Shown here piece after piece: positions 35,901 through 45,100 of a DNA stretch of 64,000 nt (the stretch's first letter is position 1; the number at the start of each line of letters is the position of its first letter). The stretch comes from Prosthecobacter debontii (GTDB lineage Bacteria; Verrucomicrobiota; Verrucomicrobiia; Verrucomicrobiales; Verrucomicrobiaceae), in NCBI RefSeq assembly GCF_900167535.1, contig NZ_FUYE01000001.1, positions 496,001 through 560,000 of the forward strand. Reading direction: 5' to 3'. The notes beneath the pieces were generated by a model. The model was not told where the DNA came from and did not search any database. It saw nothing but the letters and a program-made list of their open reading frames with translations. A program made the translations under genes and the position numbers.

Positions 35901-38865
35901 GATAGGAGGTGGGGAGTTCTTTGGCCGCTTCATTGACCAGGCTCATGTAGAACCAGGGGGCGGTGGCTGTGACGGTTTTCGTTTGGGTATTGCTGGGGAG
36001 TTCGGCTTTGATTTTGATGAGATCACAAAAAGCCTGGGCGGCTTCTTCTAGCTGATCATCTTCTTCCAGAGCCACGGCCCGTACATAAGCCAAGCGGTAG
36101 TCTTCGGGGTGTTTCTTGAGGATGGGATCGATGAATTCCAGCAGCCGTTTCCAGTCTCCCCGCGCCGCCATGCCATCAGCGAGACGTATGGCATCTTTCG
36201 GCTCCATCTCCGCGCCGCCTGCGATGTTGAAAAGCATGCGGTAACCGGCGGCTTCATCTCCATACGTGAGATGCAGAGAGGCGATCTGCTGGAGGCTGCG
36301 TGAGGTGGTATCCAGGGCGGCCGCTTTTTCCAGGGTGCGCAGGGCGTCTTGCCACTGTCCGCCATCTTCTTCCGCACGGGCGAGCTGCTGGAGAAGATTC
36401 ACATCGCGTGGCGTGAGGCGTGATGCTTCGGCTAGGGCCAGGCGGCGCTCCGCATCGTTTTGACCGATGCGGTGGATCTCTGCCAGAGCCAACCAGGGCA
36501 TGGGGTCTTGTCGATGGGCGCGCTGGCGCTCTTGAAAGGTCTCGATCACCCGGCTGAGAGTTCCGCGTGCATAGGCGGCCTGGGCGAGGGTGGTGACCCA
36601 ACGTTTTTTGGTGTCCGGCTCTTCAGCTTTGTCATAATACGTTAGGAAAAGCCGCTCCGCTTCGGCCGTCTGACCGGAATAGATGAGAGAGGTGGCTAAT
36701 GAACTGGCGAGGCCTTCTTCATCTTCGAACTTCCGCACAGCGCTGCGTAGCACCTTCACCGCTTCTTCGGGCTTGCCATCGGTATTGAGCAGCTGGGCTT
36801 CCATCAGCCAAGGCTGCGCGGCGCTTGGAGAGAGGGCTTTCCAATCAGGAATCCATTTCAGGGCCTGCTGGGGGAGGCCGGCACGGGAGTAGAGATCCAC
36901 CACCCGCTGGAGATTCTGCGAGGTGCGTCCTTCGGGGAGGGGGATGATTTTTTCAGCTTCCTGAGCGGCGCGGGTGAAGTCCTGACGTTTTTCGATCAAC
37001 CGAACGAGTTGGTTTTGCGCCAGCAAGGTGTCCGTGGGTGACGGGTTTTGTAAAGTTTGTTCGGCGGCTTCTTTGTCTCCGCTGGCTTCCTGCAGTGCAG
37101 CCAGGAGGCAGCGTTCCTGGATTTTTAGCTCTGTTTGTCCGCGCAGGCGGTCGAGTATTTCTTTGCCTGCGTTGGCTTGGGTGAGCAGTTCTACGGTTTG
37201 CCTGACGGCATCTTCGAGGAGACTTTCATCACGGGCCAGACGCACTCGAGTGAGAGCCCATGGGATGGCTTCTTTCAGCCGATTGAGGCGGAGTTGTACC
37301 CGGTCAGCTTCTTCCTTGGCATTGATCTCACGCGAGTTCAGGGTCGCGTGGATCAGCGCTGTGAGATAGCGGTCTTCCTGGCTAAATTTCTCGCGATGCT
37401 CATACAGCACCTCACGTGCCGCGTCAGGCTCCAGCCGGGTGGTGAGGGATTGGGCTATGGCGAGGAGTTGCTCCAGATCATCTGTTTTGGCCAGTTCCCG
37501 CCACAGGGTAAGAGCGGCGTCGCGCTCGCCGATGCGATGTAAAAAATGCGCCTGGGCTTCTCGCGCGGAGGGACTCTGCGGGAAGGTCTTCACCAGGGCT
37601 TCATAAGCGGCCTTGGCTTCGGCCTTGAGCTCCCAGGTCTCCAGCAAGCGTGCGGCGCGCAGGTGCTCGTATTCACCCGAGTTGGGGAGGGCTAGATAAT
37701 GGGTGAGGGACTCCTGCGCGGCTTTCAGGTCCTTGTTTTTCTGGTGCAGACCGGCCAACCGGATGTGCAGTTCTCCATCGGTGGGGTTTTGTTCTTGAAG
37801 CAGTTTTGTTTGTTCAATCGCCTCGCTGTATTTTTCCAACCGAGTCAGGAGGTCCAGATAAGCCTCACGCAGGTCCCGTTGCCCCGGGGTGCGCTGGAGG
37901 AGATCCTGATAAATCATCAGTGCTTTCTCACCCGCACCAGTTTCCGCCAGAATGCGCGCCTGCTGCTGGAGCAGGCGGGAACGCTGCGGATGGGTTTTTT
38001 GCAGCGTGCTGAGGTGAGTTGTCAGTCCAGATAGATCACCGCCTTTGCGAAAGGTACCCTCGATTTGAGCCAAGATCTCGCCTTCCACCCAGCTACCCTG
38101 GCCGGACTTTTCTAGGGCTTCGGCATAGACCTTCAGGGCTTCTTCACGCTTGCTGGCACGCGTGAGGATATCCGCCAGGAGAAGACGGCGGGTGACCGCC
38201 ACGGAGGTGTCCTTGGTTTTTGAGATCAGTTGGCGGCAGAGGGCGGCGGCTTCATCCAGCAGGCCTTCGCCCACCTGGACGTCGATCAATTCTTCCACCA
38301 GATCTTCATCGTCTGGATGTGCGGCCAGGAGATCCTGCCACACTTGAAGCGCCTCTTTCGTGTGGCCCGTGCGCAGCAGGAGGCGCCCCTGGAGCTTGCC
38401 AATATCGAGCGCGAGTTCGGGGGTAGGCTTCTGCACCGTGGCCTGGGTGAGGGATTGCAGCGCTGCGTCAAAGTTGAGCATCCGCGCTTCCAGGCGCCCT
38501 CGCTGAAGCCAGGCTGCGGCATTGCTGGGGTTTTGGGTTAATGCGTCTTGATAGGCTTTGAGCGCTTCAGCTTCCCGGCCTTCGTATTCATGGAAGAGGG
38601 CCAGCACGAGGAGGTCGTTCGCGGTGCCCGTGCGCTGCTGGAGGTAGGCGGCTAGGGATTCACTGCTGTCCGTTTCCAGCCAGGCATTGATGAATCGATC
38701 CATCACCAGCCCGGGTTGAGGGCGCTTGCGCAGCAGCTCGTGATACTTCGTGGCTTGCTCGGATTGAGCTTTGAGGCCTTCCGGCAGAGCTAGCCAAGCC
38801 AGCCCAACCGCTGGAGCGAAGAGCGTGGCCTGACGTAGAAAACGAGAACGTGACCGGGATGGCAT
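29974..38865 (-). CDS. Giant exported TPR-repeat protein (2963 residues)
   Basis: One uninterrupted frame of 8.9 kb. Signal peptide MPSRSRSRFLRQATLF with a hydrophobic core ending near LKAQ (residue ~34). The first ~1000 residues contain many TPR units, for example AAAWLQRGRLEARMLNFDAA, LHIRLAGLHQKNKDLKAAQE and SAREAQAHFLHRIGERDAAL. The remainder stays alpha-helical with weaker repeats and ends in a TPR-like LRANYLFRKTDVLERLGRKE. No transmembrane span is obvious after the signal. It is the first gene of the Bat-type operon; in classical Bat operons BatC and BatE are TPR proteins of only a few hundred residues, so this may be a giant equivalent. Its size suggests a long periplasmic solenoid scaffold. 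The function is inference. Confidence 0.85.
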   Translation of the reverse strand: MPSRSRSRFLRQATLFAPAVGLAWLALPEGLKAQSEQATKYHELLRKRPQPGLVMDRFINAWLETDSSESLAAYLQQRTGTANDLLVLALFHEYEGREAEALKAYQDALTQNPSNAAAWLQRGRLEARMLNFDAALQSLTQATVQKPTPELALDIGKLQGRLLLRTGHTKEALQVWQDLLAAHPDDEDLVEELIDVQVGEGLLDEAAALCRQLISKTKDTSVAVTRRLLLADILTRASKREEALKVYAEALEKSGQGSWVEGEILAQIEGTFRKGGDLSGLTTHLSTLQKTHPQRSRLLQQQARILAETGAGEKALMIYQDLLQRTPGQRDLREAYLDLLTRLEKYSEAIEQTKLLQEQNPTDGELHIRLAGLHQKNKDLKAAQESLTHYLALPNSGEYEHLRAARLLETWELKAEAKAAYEALVKTFPQSPSAREAQAHFLHRIGERDAALTLWRELAKTDDLEQLLAIAQSLTTRLEPDAAREVLYEHREKFSQEDRYLTALIHATLNSREINAKEEADRVQLRLNRLKEAIPWALTRVRLARDESLLEDAVRQTVELLTQANAGKEILDRLRGQTELKIQERCLLAALQEASGDKEAAEQTLQNPSPTDTLLAQNQLVRLIEKRQDFTRAAQEAEKIIPLPEGRTSQNLQRVVDLYSRAGLPQQALKWIPDWKALSPSAAQPWLMEAQLLNTDGKPEEAVKVLRSAVRKFEDEEGLASSLATSLIYSGQTAEAERLFLTYYDKAEEPDTKKRWVTTLAQAAYARGTLSRVIETFQERQRAHRQDPMPWLALAEIHRIGQNDAERRLALAEASRLTPRDVNLLQQLARAEEDGGQWQDALRTLEKAAALDTTSRSLQQIASLHLTYGDEAAGYRMLFNIAGGAEMEPKDAIRLADGMAARGDWKRLLEFIDPILKKHPEDYRLAYVRAVALEEDDQLEEAAQAFCDLIKIKAELPSNTQTKTVTATAPWFYMSLVNEAAKELPTSYQALQKMLNVGLYQSYQHQYQRRFNMRSSNGIIYFPPNVESVPAMVAAHLICLTQSLPPSRAALVWSQADTAGLPATRQLRYMVPDMARYSISVPQENLEASGWDEGLLAHAALTSSLSSMEPLASQKAFEAFGKNYPVISLALVISTLPTDPLLGRSWLDQALDAFERKGKVSTSTLFSFSQLLGGGQRVNSYGMNYDLTDDQTSRMLKLLTRLLTETQDNNGRTTPFAWVANSARAAERWPELIQILEAEVELFQDPAKRTGMIAKLGLPQIRNAQIKLLKAIPFPPAITLPPHVAFWFQRKDFYNPDPSDGVLIESDFEPLKPLLSTVKNPVLRFVLTCKSGDTEGMEKELKARLENPSASVEDWLLSAGVAQQKEDHRQAAEWLMKIQSQPLDQDLRAQVDAALVYSATLLDKPAPPLLQAASQALRRLRSKRVTTSERDELIVAMTTLGMTEEANQWKRVAAMVPASSSSNYVSYSSSSSTSKLQNLIAKGNREAILREASNVLKNLYSSNFRQNNSSYAKSETKRVLTYLTGIKEARAELMKNLNPGEGSSVLKRREYAGLLEMLDQVPEATALYQKLLDENPNDHDTRVRLIIVTAPKEPQKAAELLKQISLKSLGSGLGNELIQVLSNSWDMEFESRLGLIEAIASRLEEPASEPIQQSSKALEWAVDLPVALTRSLQYGRNPLYLHQRYQNQASSSSASQDGPKMRRLIEVHQRLCLAMMAYPSLADEGFRWYACTRLAETGDSKAVQEDLHRRAIEILKSAAALSRVQRMPKSSNGYMQMAAALPNPTPAEYLIWQAWQKGETERLQREILPLITSARTREDSAPWLLQAKLWTCPEEDFTSTALSYLKTGVKLDTSFKQHQQKLVWLSDCWAARDIRNPVLDEVIYTFHKSNTSGDYDGYDYLSVFLQTRRKQVAGASEDEFLHQWLISALGAETSWKKRMDTWVTTRYGNGGAFNDRQAYCTGQTIEDMTRKEGLLSIGMKLAAMIGLSENETWMGNQIYSMSSVAANGADETLTFLDAIHALSEAPTYLSFKATHRREHPLTELVKNLRDKPSLLAEVKKKIQARTPQTFGSDILLAMLQENVPATLTEALKKRREDLKKIPPERANTFNALLKTAIPALNNPATADAALVQALAPLLEKETNAQKDEIERITKASSLAEVNISDNIFENQVPRLMAGLVNSDRELARQLFLNAAQLIEAKARSNGWNGDSWSEGWTYRSELVDDFDDQASGLTALAFTLQLCQEDDSGMLILDGKSQEGHWSNTLMDAWKKAGGQARPAAAVNELLTSLHRELGQTSPTLLALGFYEFYVKLPPGMRVPVLKAALKEDSTDTQSLRRELACAGRFYLGTESNALGNEELQKTLSSLGGLAPAWEHYRQQMNDEQINPRVRIALAAHLATKDIRRPDPDIVRKSMDLIAKEQRAFHAVSGDFHFTPLARAFCQLPLNEAWKTAAQEQWEAWVVRNSRNNENSSRNRAYSPRDETPCAMLGIVARLGHDEAIRRLLAEGMTSLNDDPSAFVTLVTNGAHTAAQQWLEQQWANFLYDPYTGIEFTPALTEELPKFIASCSNNPDLAMLGEMICAVLKDPPKQLQAQGFIDHNRRILNAVPKLKATPFKDDEIRTRCLEHTATLFETFSLLHEEYLALAQKSKASEILELADTWKTFRRMKPIAAGLAHQFWTTGDDTNLLRLFQELRDSEATTDERLRAYTYNYLASPVLDYLEWHWSRNERGDLKKVLAYTDKLIEASPRHGNNPSLGTSILLKLMLHTIEGDARAFETWKKNLSSKDAEELRTLVKNRNTFFVCQGYFGKPKPKLPIEERIQILTGMMADSWVQDKYPTAGTGIPNMISLIVNTHKLITLEELPEAGLAFAKALPRRGRTAAEAADLVAPSAGESSLALYDQAMADVGNDVGLRANYLFRKTDVLERLGRKEEARRLLAQLLKEPKLGPNPKRTAENALKRLQ

Positions 38866-39168
38866 GGCAAGGTGGAGAAATTCCGACGCGGTTTATCAAA
38901 ACAGCCCTGAAAAAACAAGACAGTTAGGGGGCCCAACTTATAAACACTTCGCAAGACGGTCACGGTATCGTCTGCACACGCAGACGCTGCCGCCTGACGT
39001 TTTGTTCAATCCTCAGACGAATGGGCCGGGGGTGTTTCTTTGAAACAAAGTGCACAGGTCATGGATTTTTCTGGCACGCAGGGGGATTTCAGAGAGTGTT
39101 TTTCGTCCATTATCGAAAAAATAAGTCCGGTGCGGCGTAGGTATGCCCAAGCCCTCATCCTCGTCTCC
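38866..39168. other. Divergent promoter region (giant TPR gene / cytochrome gene)
   Basis: 303 bp between divergent starts. The right-hand gene has an in-frame ATG at 39040 that would add 43 residues before the signal peptide; that stretch has no signal-like character and is treated as noncoding. I saw no strong hairpin or promoter consensus. Confidence 0.55.
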
Positions 39169-42033
39169 ATGACACCCCCTCGTTTCGCTACTCGTTTCAC
39201 CCTGCTCAGCCTCGCTGTGTGGCCGTCTTTTGCGCTGGCCAACCCGGCACCTGCGCCTGCGACTGCACCCGCTTCGGCGGCGGCATCGGCACTGGTGGAT
39301 TTTACCCAGGTGCAGGCCTTGCTGGAAAGCAAGTGTTTGGAGTGCCACAACCCGGATAAGGTCAAAGGCAAGCTGCTGATGAACACGGCGGAGGCCATGA
39401 TCAAGGGCGGCTCCTCCGGTCCCTCCCTGGTGCCGGGTAAGCCGGACGAGAGCGAGCTTTTCAAGCGTGCCCTTCTTCCCGCAGATCACGACGACATCAT
39501 GCCACCCAAAGGCGGACCTCTGGCCGCAAATGAGCTGGATCTGCTGCGTCGCTGGATTGCGGAAGGAGCCCATTGGCCCCAAGGGCTGACCCTGCGCCAC
39601 AAGAGCCCCGAAGAGCTGAAGGCCTTAGCGGACCTTAATGCCAAGCTGCCTTCTCTGACCAAGCTGGAAATCTTCCCAGAGAAGTTCGCCCTCGAAACCA
39701 AGCGCGACTTCCACAAGGTCGTGGTGATGGCCACCTTTGCGGATGCCACCACCCGGGACGTGACCCGTTTTGCCAACCTGCGGACGGCGGATGCCAAGAT
39801 CGCCACGCTGGACGGTGATGTGCTGAAGCCAGTGGCCGATACGGGCAGCACGGAACTGCAAGCCACTCTGGGCACGACGAATGTAAAGGCGGCCGTCACC
39901 CTGGCCAATGGTCATAAAGACCGTCCGATTTCCTTCAATCTGGATGTGATGCCCGTTTTCTTGCGCGGTGGTTGTAACGCCGGGGGCTGCCACGGCGCGG
40001 CCCGTGGCAAGGATGGCTTCCGTCTCAGCCTCTTTGGTATGGACCCTCAGGGGGACTTTATCCGCCTGACCCGTGAGATGGTGGGTCGTCGCATCAACCT
40101 AGCCATCCCTGAGGAGAGCACCTTGGTGGAAAAAGCCGTGGGTGCCGTGCCTCACTCCGGCAACCAGTGCTACGAGCCGGAGTCTGAATACAATAAGACC
40201 ATCCTGGAATGGATCAGCAACGGTGCGCCTAACGACGGCAAGGACATTGCCAAAGTGACTGGCATCGAGGTTTTTCCGAAACAGATCGTCCTAGAAGGCG
40301 TGGGCAACACCCAGCAGATCACCGTGCGTGCCACCTACTCCGATGGATCGGACCGCGATGTAACCAAGCTGGCGTTGTTCATGTCCAACAACGACCCGAC
40401 CGCGACGATCAACAAAGACGGTCTGGTCACCAGCGGCGAGCGTGGCGCAGCCTTCATGCTGGCACGTTTCGATGTTTACAGTGTCACCGCTCAAGTCCTG
40501 GTCATCCCGGCCAAACTGGAATACGAACGGCCTAAGCTGGCGGAAGTGAACTACATCGATAAGCTGGTGGACGAAAACCTCCACAAGCTGCGCATCCTGC
40601 CCAGCGGTATCTGCACCGATGAAGAGTTCGTGCGTCGTGCCTACATCGATGTCATCGGTTTGTATCCCAAGCCTGATGAAGTGAAAGGCTTCCTGGCAGA
40701 TGCCAACCCGAACAAGCGCGAAGCTCTGATCGACAGCCTCACTCAGCGCAAGGAGTTCACCGAGCTGTGGGTGATGAAGTGGGCGGAGCTGCTCCAGATC
40801 CGCTCCGACATCGCCAACAACAACAACCAGCCCCCTTTCTACAAGAATGCGCTCTTGTATTACAACTGGTTGGCCGAGCGTATCGGCAAGAACATCCCTC
40901 TCGATGAGGTGGTGACCGAGCTGCTTTCCTCCACGGGCGGCACGGTTTCTAGCCCAGCCGTGAACTTCTACCAGACCGAGCTCGACCAGCTCAAGCTCAC
41001 GGAAAACGTGGCGCAGGTGTTCATGGGCATGCGCATCCAGTGCGCTCAGTGTCATAACCATCCGTTCGACCGCTGGACCATGGACGACTACTATGGGTTC
41101 AAAGCTTTCTTCGCTCAGATCGGCCGCAAGCGCACGGATGACCCCCAAGAGGTGATCATCTATAACAACAAGGGCGGTGAATCTCGTCACTTCTTGACCA
41201 ATGCGGTGATGAAACCCAAGTTCCTGGGGGGGGAGGTGCCGGAGATCAAACCTGGTGAAGACCGTCGCAAAGTCCTGGCTGAGTGGATTGCTTCTCCCCA
41301 GAACCCTTACTTCGCTCGCAACATCGCTAACATCATGTGGGCGCACTTCTTTGGTATGGGTATCGTCGATCCGGTGGATGATGTGCGCGTCTCCAACCCG
41401 CCTTCCAACCCAGAACTCCTGGCGGCTCTGGCGGAAAATCTGACGAACTACAAGTATGACATGCGCCGTCTGGTGAAGGACATTTGCAACTCCATGACCT
41501 ACCAGCGCAGCACGAAGGTGAATGAAACCAATGCGGGGGATAAGAAGAACTTCTCCCACGCTCAGGTGCGTCGTGTGCGGGCTGAAATCCTGCTGGATGC
41601 CATCTCTCAGATCACTGAGACGCCTAACAAATTTCAGGGTCTTCCGCTGGGTGCTCGTGCGGTGCAGATCGCCGATGGTGCCGTGAGCAATTACTTCCTC
41701 ACCACCTTTGGCCGCTCCAAGCGTGAATCCGTCTGCTCATGTGAGGTGAAGATGGAGCCTAACCTCTCACAGGCCCTGCACCTGATGAATGGCGATGCCA
41801 TCAATGATCGCATCAAGCAGGGCAAGGTCGTGGCCAAGCTCATTCAGGAGAAGAAGAACGATGCTGAGATCGTCGAAAATCTTTATCTGCGTGTCTTTGG
41901 CCGGATGCCCAATGACAAGGAGAAGGAATCCCTCTTCCAGACTTTGGCGGCAGCGCCCGAGCAGCGTCAGCAGGCCCTGGAGGATGTGTTCTGGGCGCTG
42001 ATGAACTCCAAGGAGTTTTACTTCAATCACTAA
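39169..42033 (+). CDS. PSCyt1-DUF1549-DUF1553 (PSD1) cytochrome-type protein
   Basis: 954 residues from ATG at 39169, chosen because a proper signal peptide follows (RFTLLSLAVWPSFALA). The first domain is a planctomycete-type cytochrome with CLECH (C56, C59, H60) and an MPPKGG distal segment. A beta-rich linker follows (GIEVFPKQIVLEG), with CNAGGCHGAARGKDGF in between. DUF1549 is recognised by RRAYIDVIGLYPKPDE and the CAQCHNHPFDRWTMDDYYG motif, and DUF1553 by NPYFARNIANIMWAHFFG and LVKDICNSMTYQRS. The family is thought to be periplasmic and redox-related, but its reaction is unknown. It is usually followed by DUF1501; here it is followed by a cytochrome-WD40-coiled-coil gene 85 bp downstream. 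Confidence 0.88.
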   Translation: MTPPRFATRFTLLSLAVWPSFALANPAPAPATAPASAAASALVDFTQVQALLESKCLECHNPDKVKGKLLMNTAEAMIKGGSSGPSLVPGKPDESELFKRALLPADHDDIMPPKGGPLAANELDLLRRWIAEGAHWPQGLTLRHKSPEELKALADLNAKLPSLTKLEIFPEKFALETKRDFHKVVVMATFADATTRDVTRFANLRTADAKIATLDGDVLKPVADTGSTELQATLGTTNVKAAVTLANGHKDRPISFNLDVMPVFLRGGCNAGGCHGAARGKDGFRLSLFGMDPQGDFIRLTREMVGRRINLAIPEESTLVEKAVGAVPHSGNQCYEPESEYNKTILEWISNGAPNDGKDIAKVTGIEVFPKQIVLEGVGNTQQITVRATYSDGSDRDVTKLALFMSNNDPTATINKDGLVTSGERGAAFMLARFDVYSVTAQVLVIPAKLEYERPKLAEVNYIDKLVDENLHKLRILPSGICTDEEFVRRAYIDVIGLYPKPDEVKGFLADANPNKREALIDSLTQRKEFTELWVMKWAELLQIRSDIANNNNQPPFYKNALLYYNWLAERIGKNIPLDEVVTELLSSTGGTVSSPAVNFYQTELDQLKLTENVAQVFMGMRIQCAQCHNHPFDRWTMDDYYGFKAFFAQIGRKRTDDPQEVIIYNNKGGESRHFLTNAVMKPKFLGGEVPEIKPGEDRRKVLAEWIASPQNPYFARNIANIMWAHFFGMGIVDPVDDVRVSNPPSNPELLAALAENLTNYKYDMRRLVKDICNSMTYQRSTKVNETNAGDKKNFSHAQVRRVRAEILLDAISQITETPNKFQGLPLGARAVQIADGAVSNYFLTTFGRSKRESVCSCEVKMEPNLSQALHLMNGDAINDRIKQGKVVAKLIQEKKNDAEIVENLYLRVFGRMPNDKEKESLFQTLAAAPEQRQQALEDVFWALMNSKEFYFNH

Positions 42034-42045
42034 TGCCACACGGAA

Positions 42046-42065
42046 TGCGGACGATGCCGTCCGCA
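42046..42065. repeat. Hairpin after the PSD1 gene
   Basis: 7-bp stem tgcggac / gtccgca with a 6-nt loop, 13 nt after the stop and 53 bp before the next start. It has no T-run, so read-through into the WD40 gene is likely. Confidence 0.4.
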
Positions 42066-42118
42066 CCGCTCGCGAATGCTACGGCATCCGCCCGTCTCTC
42101 TATTTCTGATTTTTCGCT

Positions 42119-45100
42119 ATGAAGACCCACGCCAAGATCCTTTCACTGAGCTTTCTGACAGCTGCCAGCGCAGCGGCTCAGGATGCCGAAAAGATCACTT
42201 ATGAAGATCACATTCGTCCGTTGCTGGAGAATAAGTGCTTTTCCTGCCACAGCCCGGATAAGAAGAAGGGAGATCTCGATCTCACCAGCTTCGGTGCCCT
42301 GATGACGGGTGGCGGTGGTGGTGCCATCGTGGATGCTGGAAACTCGGATGCCAGCCGCCTGTGGACGACCTGTGCGAAGAAGGAAGAACCTTTCATGCCA
42401 CCGGAAGGTGCGCCCCTGAACGAGAAGGAACTGGCCATCCTCTCCAAGTGGATCAACGGTGGTTTGCTGGAGACGAAATCCAGCGTGGCAAAAAAATCCA
42501 CCAAGCCCAAGGTGGATATGGCTGTGGCTGTGACCAGTGGTAAACCTGAAGGCCCAATCGCCAAGCCCGAGAACGTTCTGCTGGAGCCGGTGATCGTGAC
42601 TCCACGCACCACGGCGGTGACGGCCATGGCGGCGAGTCCTTGGACCTCCTTGGTCGCTCTCGCGGGCACCAAACAAATTTTGCTTTACGACACGGACACA
42701 CGCCAACTCGCGGGGGTGTTCCCCTATGAGGAAGGTTATGCCCGCAGTCTGCGTTTCAGCCGCAATGGCTCGCTCCTGATCATGGGCGGCGGTCGTGGTG
42801 GCAAGATGGGCCATGCCATTGTCTGGGATGTGAAGACGGGCAAGCGCATCGTCGAGGTCGGCAAGGAGTTCGACCAAGTGATGAGTGCGGATATCAGCCC
42901 GGATCAGAAAATGGCCGTCATTGGCAGTCCTTCCAAGAAAGTGAAGGTGTATGACACCGCGACGGGTGAAGAGCTGTATGTGATCAGCAAACACACCGAG
43001 TGGATCATGGGCACTTCGTTCAGTCCTGATGGAGTGCTGCTCGCCACCGCAGACCGTAATGGCAACGTCATGGTTTGGGAAGCCTCCAATGGCGGTGAGT
43101 TTTACATCCTGGGTCAGCACAAGGGTGCTTGCACCGATCTGGCTTGGCGTGGTGATTCCAATGTGCTCGCCTCCTCTTCCGCCGATGGCACCATCAGCAT
43201 CTGGGAGATGAATGAAGGCAAGCAGATCAAAAATTGGGCTGCCCATGGTGGTGGCGTCCAGTCCGTCTCCTTCACACCGGATGGTAAGCTCGTTTCCAGC
43301 GGTAACGATGGCTTGATCCGCCTTTGGGACATCAATGGTAACAAGGTGGGTGAAGCACCTAGCCAAGGGGATGTGGTGACGAAAGTGACCGCGCTTTTCG
43401 ATTCTAAGTCGGTGGTTTCGGCCAACTGGCGTGGGGAGATCAAGCTGTGGTCCCTCGAAGCCAAGATGGCGGAGCGGGGTCAGCTTTCCAGCAATCCCCC
43501 ATTGATTGCGCAGCGCATCGTCGAAGCTGAAAAAATCGCGACCACCCTGGTGGCGCAACTGCCTGAAGTGGAAGGCAAGGTCAAACAAACCGCTGATGCA
43601 GTGGCCGCCGCAGAGGCTCGCCTGGCGGAAACCAAGAAGCAATCCGCAGCAGCTCAAGCGGCGGTGGCTGCTCTGGAAAATGAGATCAAGAATCTGCCTG
43701 GCCAGATCGCTGCAGGCGAGAAAGCTGTGACGGAAGCTCAATCCAAGCGCAATGCTCAGGCGGAGCTGCTGAAGAAGCATGAGCAATCCCTGGCGGAGAT
43801 CAAAACCACCGAGGCTGCCTTGGCGAAACTCAATGCCGATAAAGCGGCTCTCACGAAGCCAGAAGATGCGCCTAAAGTCGCAGAGCTAACCAAAAGCATT
43901 GGTGAGCAGAGCGGTAAGCTGGAAGCGCTGAAAAAAGCCGCAGCGACGCCCCCACAAGCCCTGGCTGGCTTTGATCAAGCCGTGAAGGCTGCGCAGGACC
44001 AAGTGGCTGCGCTCAAGGCCGCCAAGCCTGGGAAAGAGAAACAACTGCCTGAGCAGAAAAAGGCCCTGGAAGCATGGCCCAAAAAGATCGCGGATAACGA
44101 GAAGCAGATCGCTGATGCCAAAGCGGCTGCGGCTTCGGCTCAAGCCCAACTGGCCGATCAGAAAGCTCAGATCGCGCTGTATCAAAAACTGCCCACCGTG
44201 CTCAAAGCCGCTCAGTTCAATGTCGGCGTGTTGAGTGAGAAGGAAAAACTTGCGAAGCTGGAAGGCGATATCAACGACTACACCGCTGCGAAAAAGGAGA
44301 ACGAAGACGCCAAGGTCGCCAATGCCGCCAGCATCGAGAGCGCCAAGAAAGCCATCGCCGAAGCGGTCAATCAAATCCCGCAACACGAAGCGACTCTCGC
44401 ACGCTTGAAGGCGGAACTGGAAGGCCTGGAAAAAGCCACGGAACCGACCCGCGCCGCCGATGCGGCGGCCGCCGCAAAACTGAATGAGCACAAGCAAATG
44501 CTGGCGGCTCGTGAAGCCGAAGTGGCTGCGCTGGCCAAGACCCGTGATGAAGGCGCTGCAGCTGCTAAAAAATCGGCGGAAGACATTCAGAAGGTCATTG
44601 ACCCGCTGAACAAAAAGCTCGTCGAAGTCGCGGCCAAGCTCAAAGGCCCTGAAGAACAACTGAAGGCCAAACAAGCCAATGTGACTCTACAAGAAGGCAG
44701 TTTGGCGAAGGCCAAGCAGACCGCAGCGGAGCGCACCGCTGCCCTGCCTGCTCAGGAGAAAGCCGTGAAGGATGCCGAAGCGGCCCTGCCTCAACTCGTC
44801 GCAGCGATCCAATCTGCCGATAAGACCCTGGCTGAGATTCGCCGAGCCACCGCAGGCACCGGCTCCGCCATCAAGTCCGCGCGCCAAGCCGTGGCTCAAG
44901 CCGAAAAAGCTCTCAACGACGCAAAGGCGAAAAACGAAAACGCTCAGCCTCACGAGCAAGCTCTGACCGCTGCCCAAGCGAAGCAGGCCGAAGCCGAGAA
45001 ACAAGCGGCTGAATCCACCCTGAAACTGGCCGATGCTCAGTCCGAGTTCGATGCCCGTCGTGAAGCCCGCGAAGCGGCTGATAAAGCTTTGAATGCCGCA

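Noticed and set aside
39040-39168. 43-codon N-terminal extension of the PSD1 cytochrome gene
   Set aside because: Its residues look unlike a signal peptide, and a good signal peptide begins at the ATG at 39169.
42143-43786. 547-codon reverse-strand open frame across the cytochrome-WD40 gene
   Set aside because: Antisense shadow created by the codon bias of the real gene; its product is His/Arg-rich with no recognisable domain.
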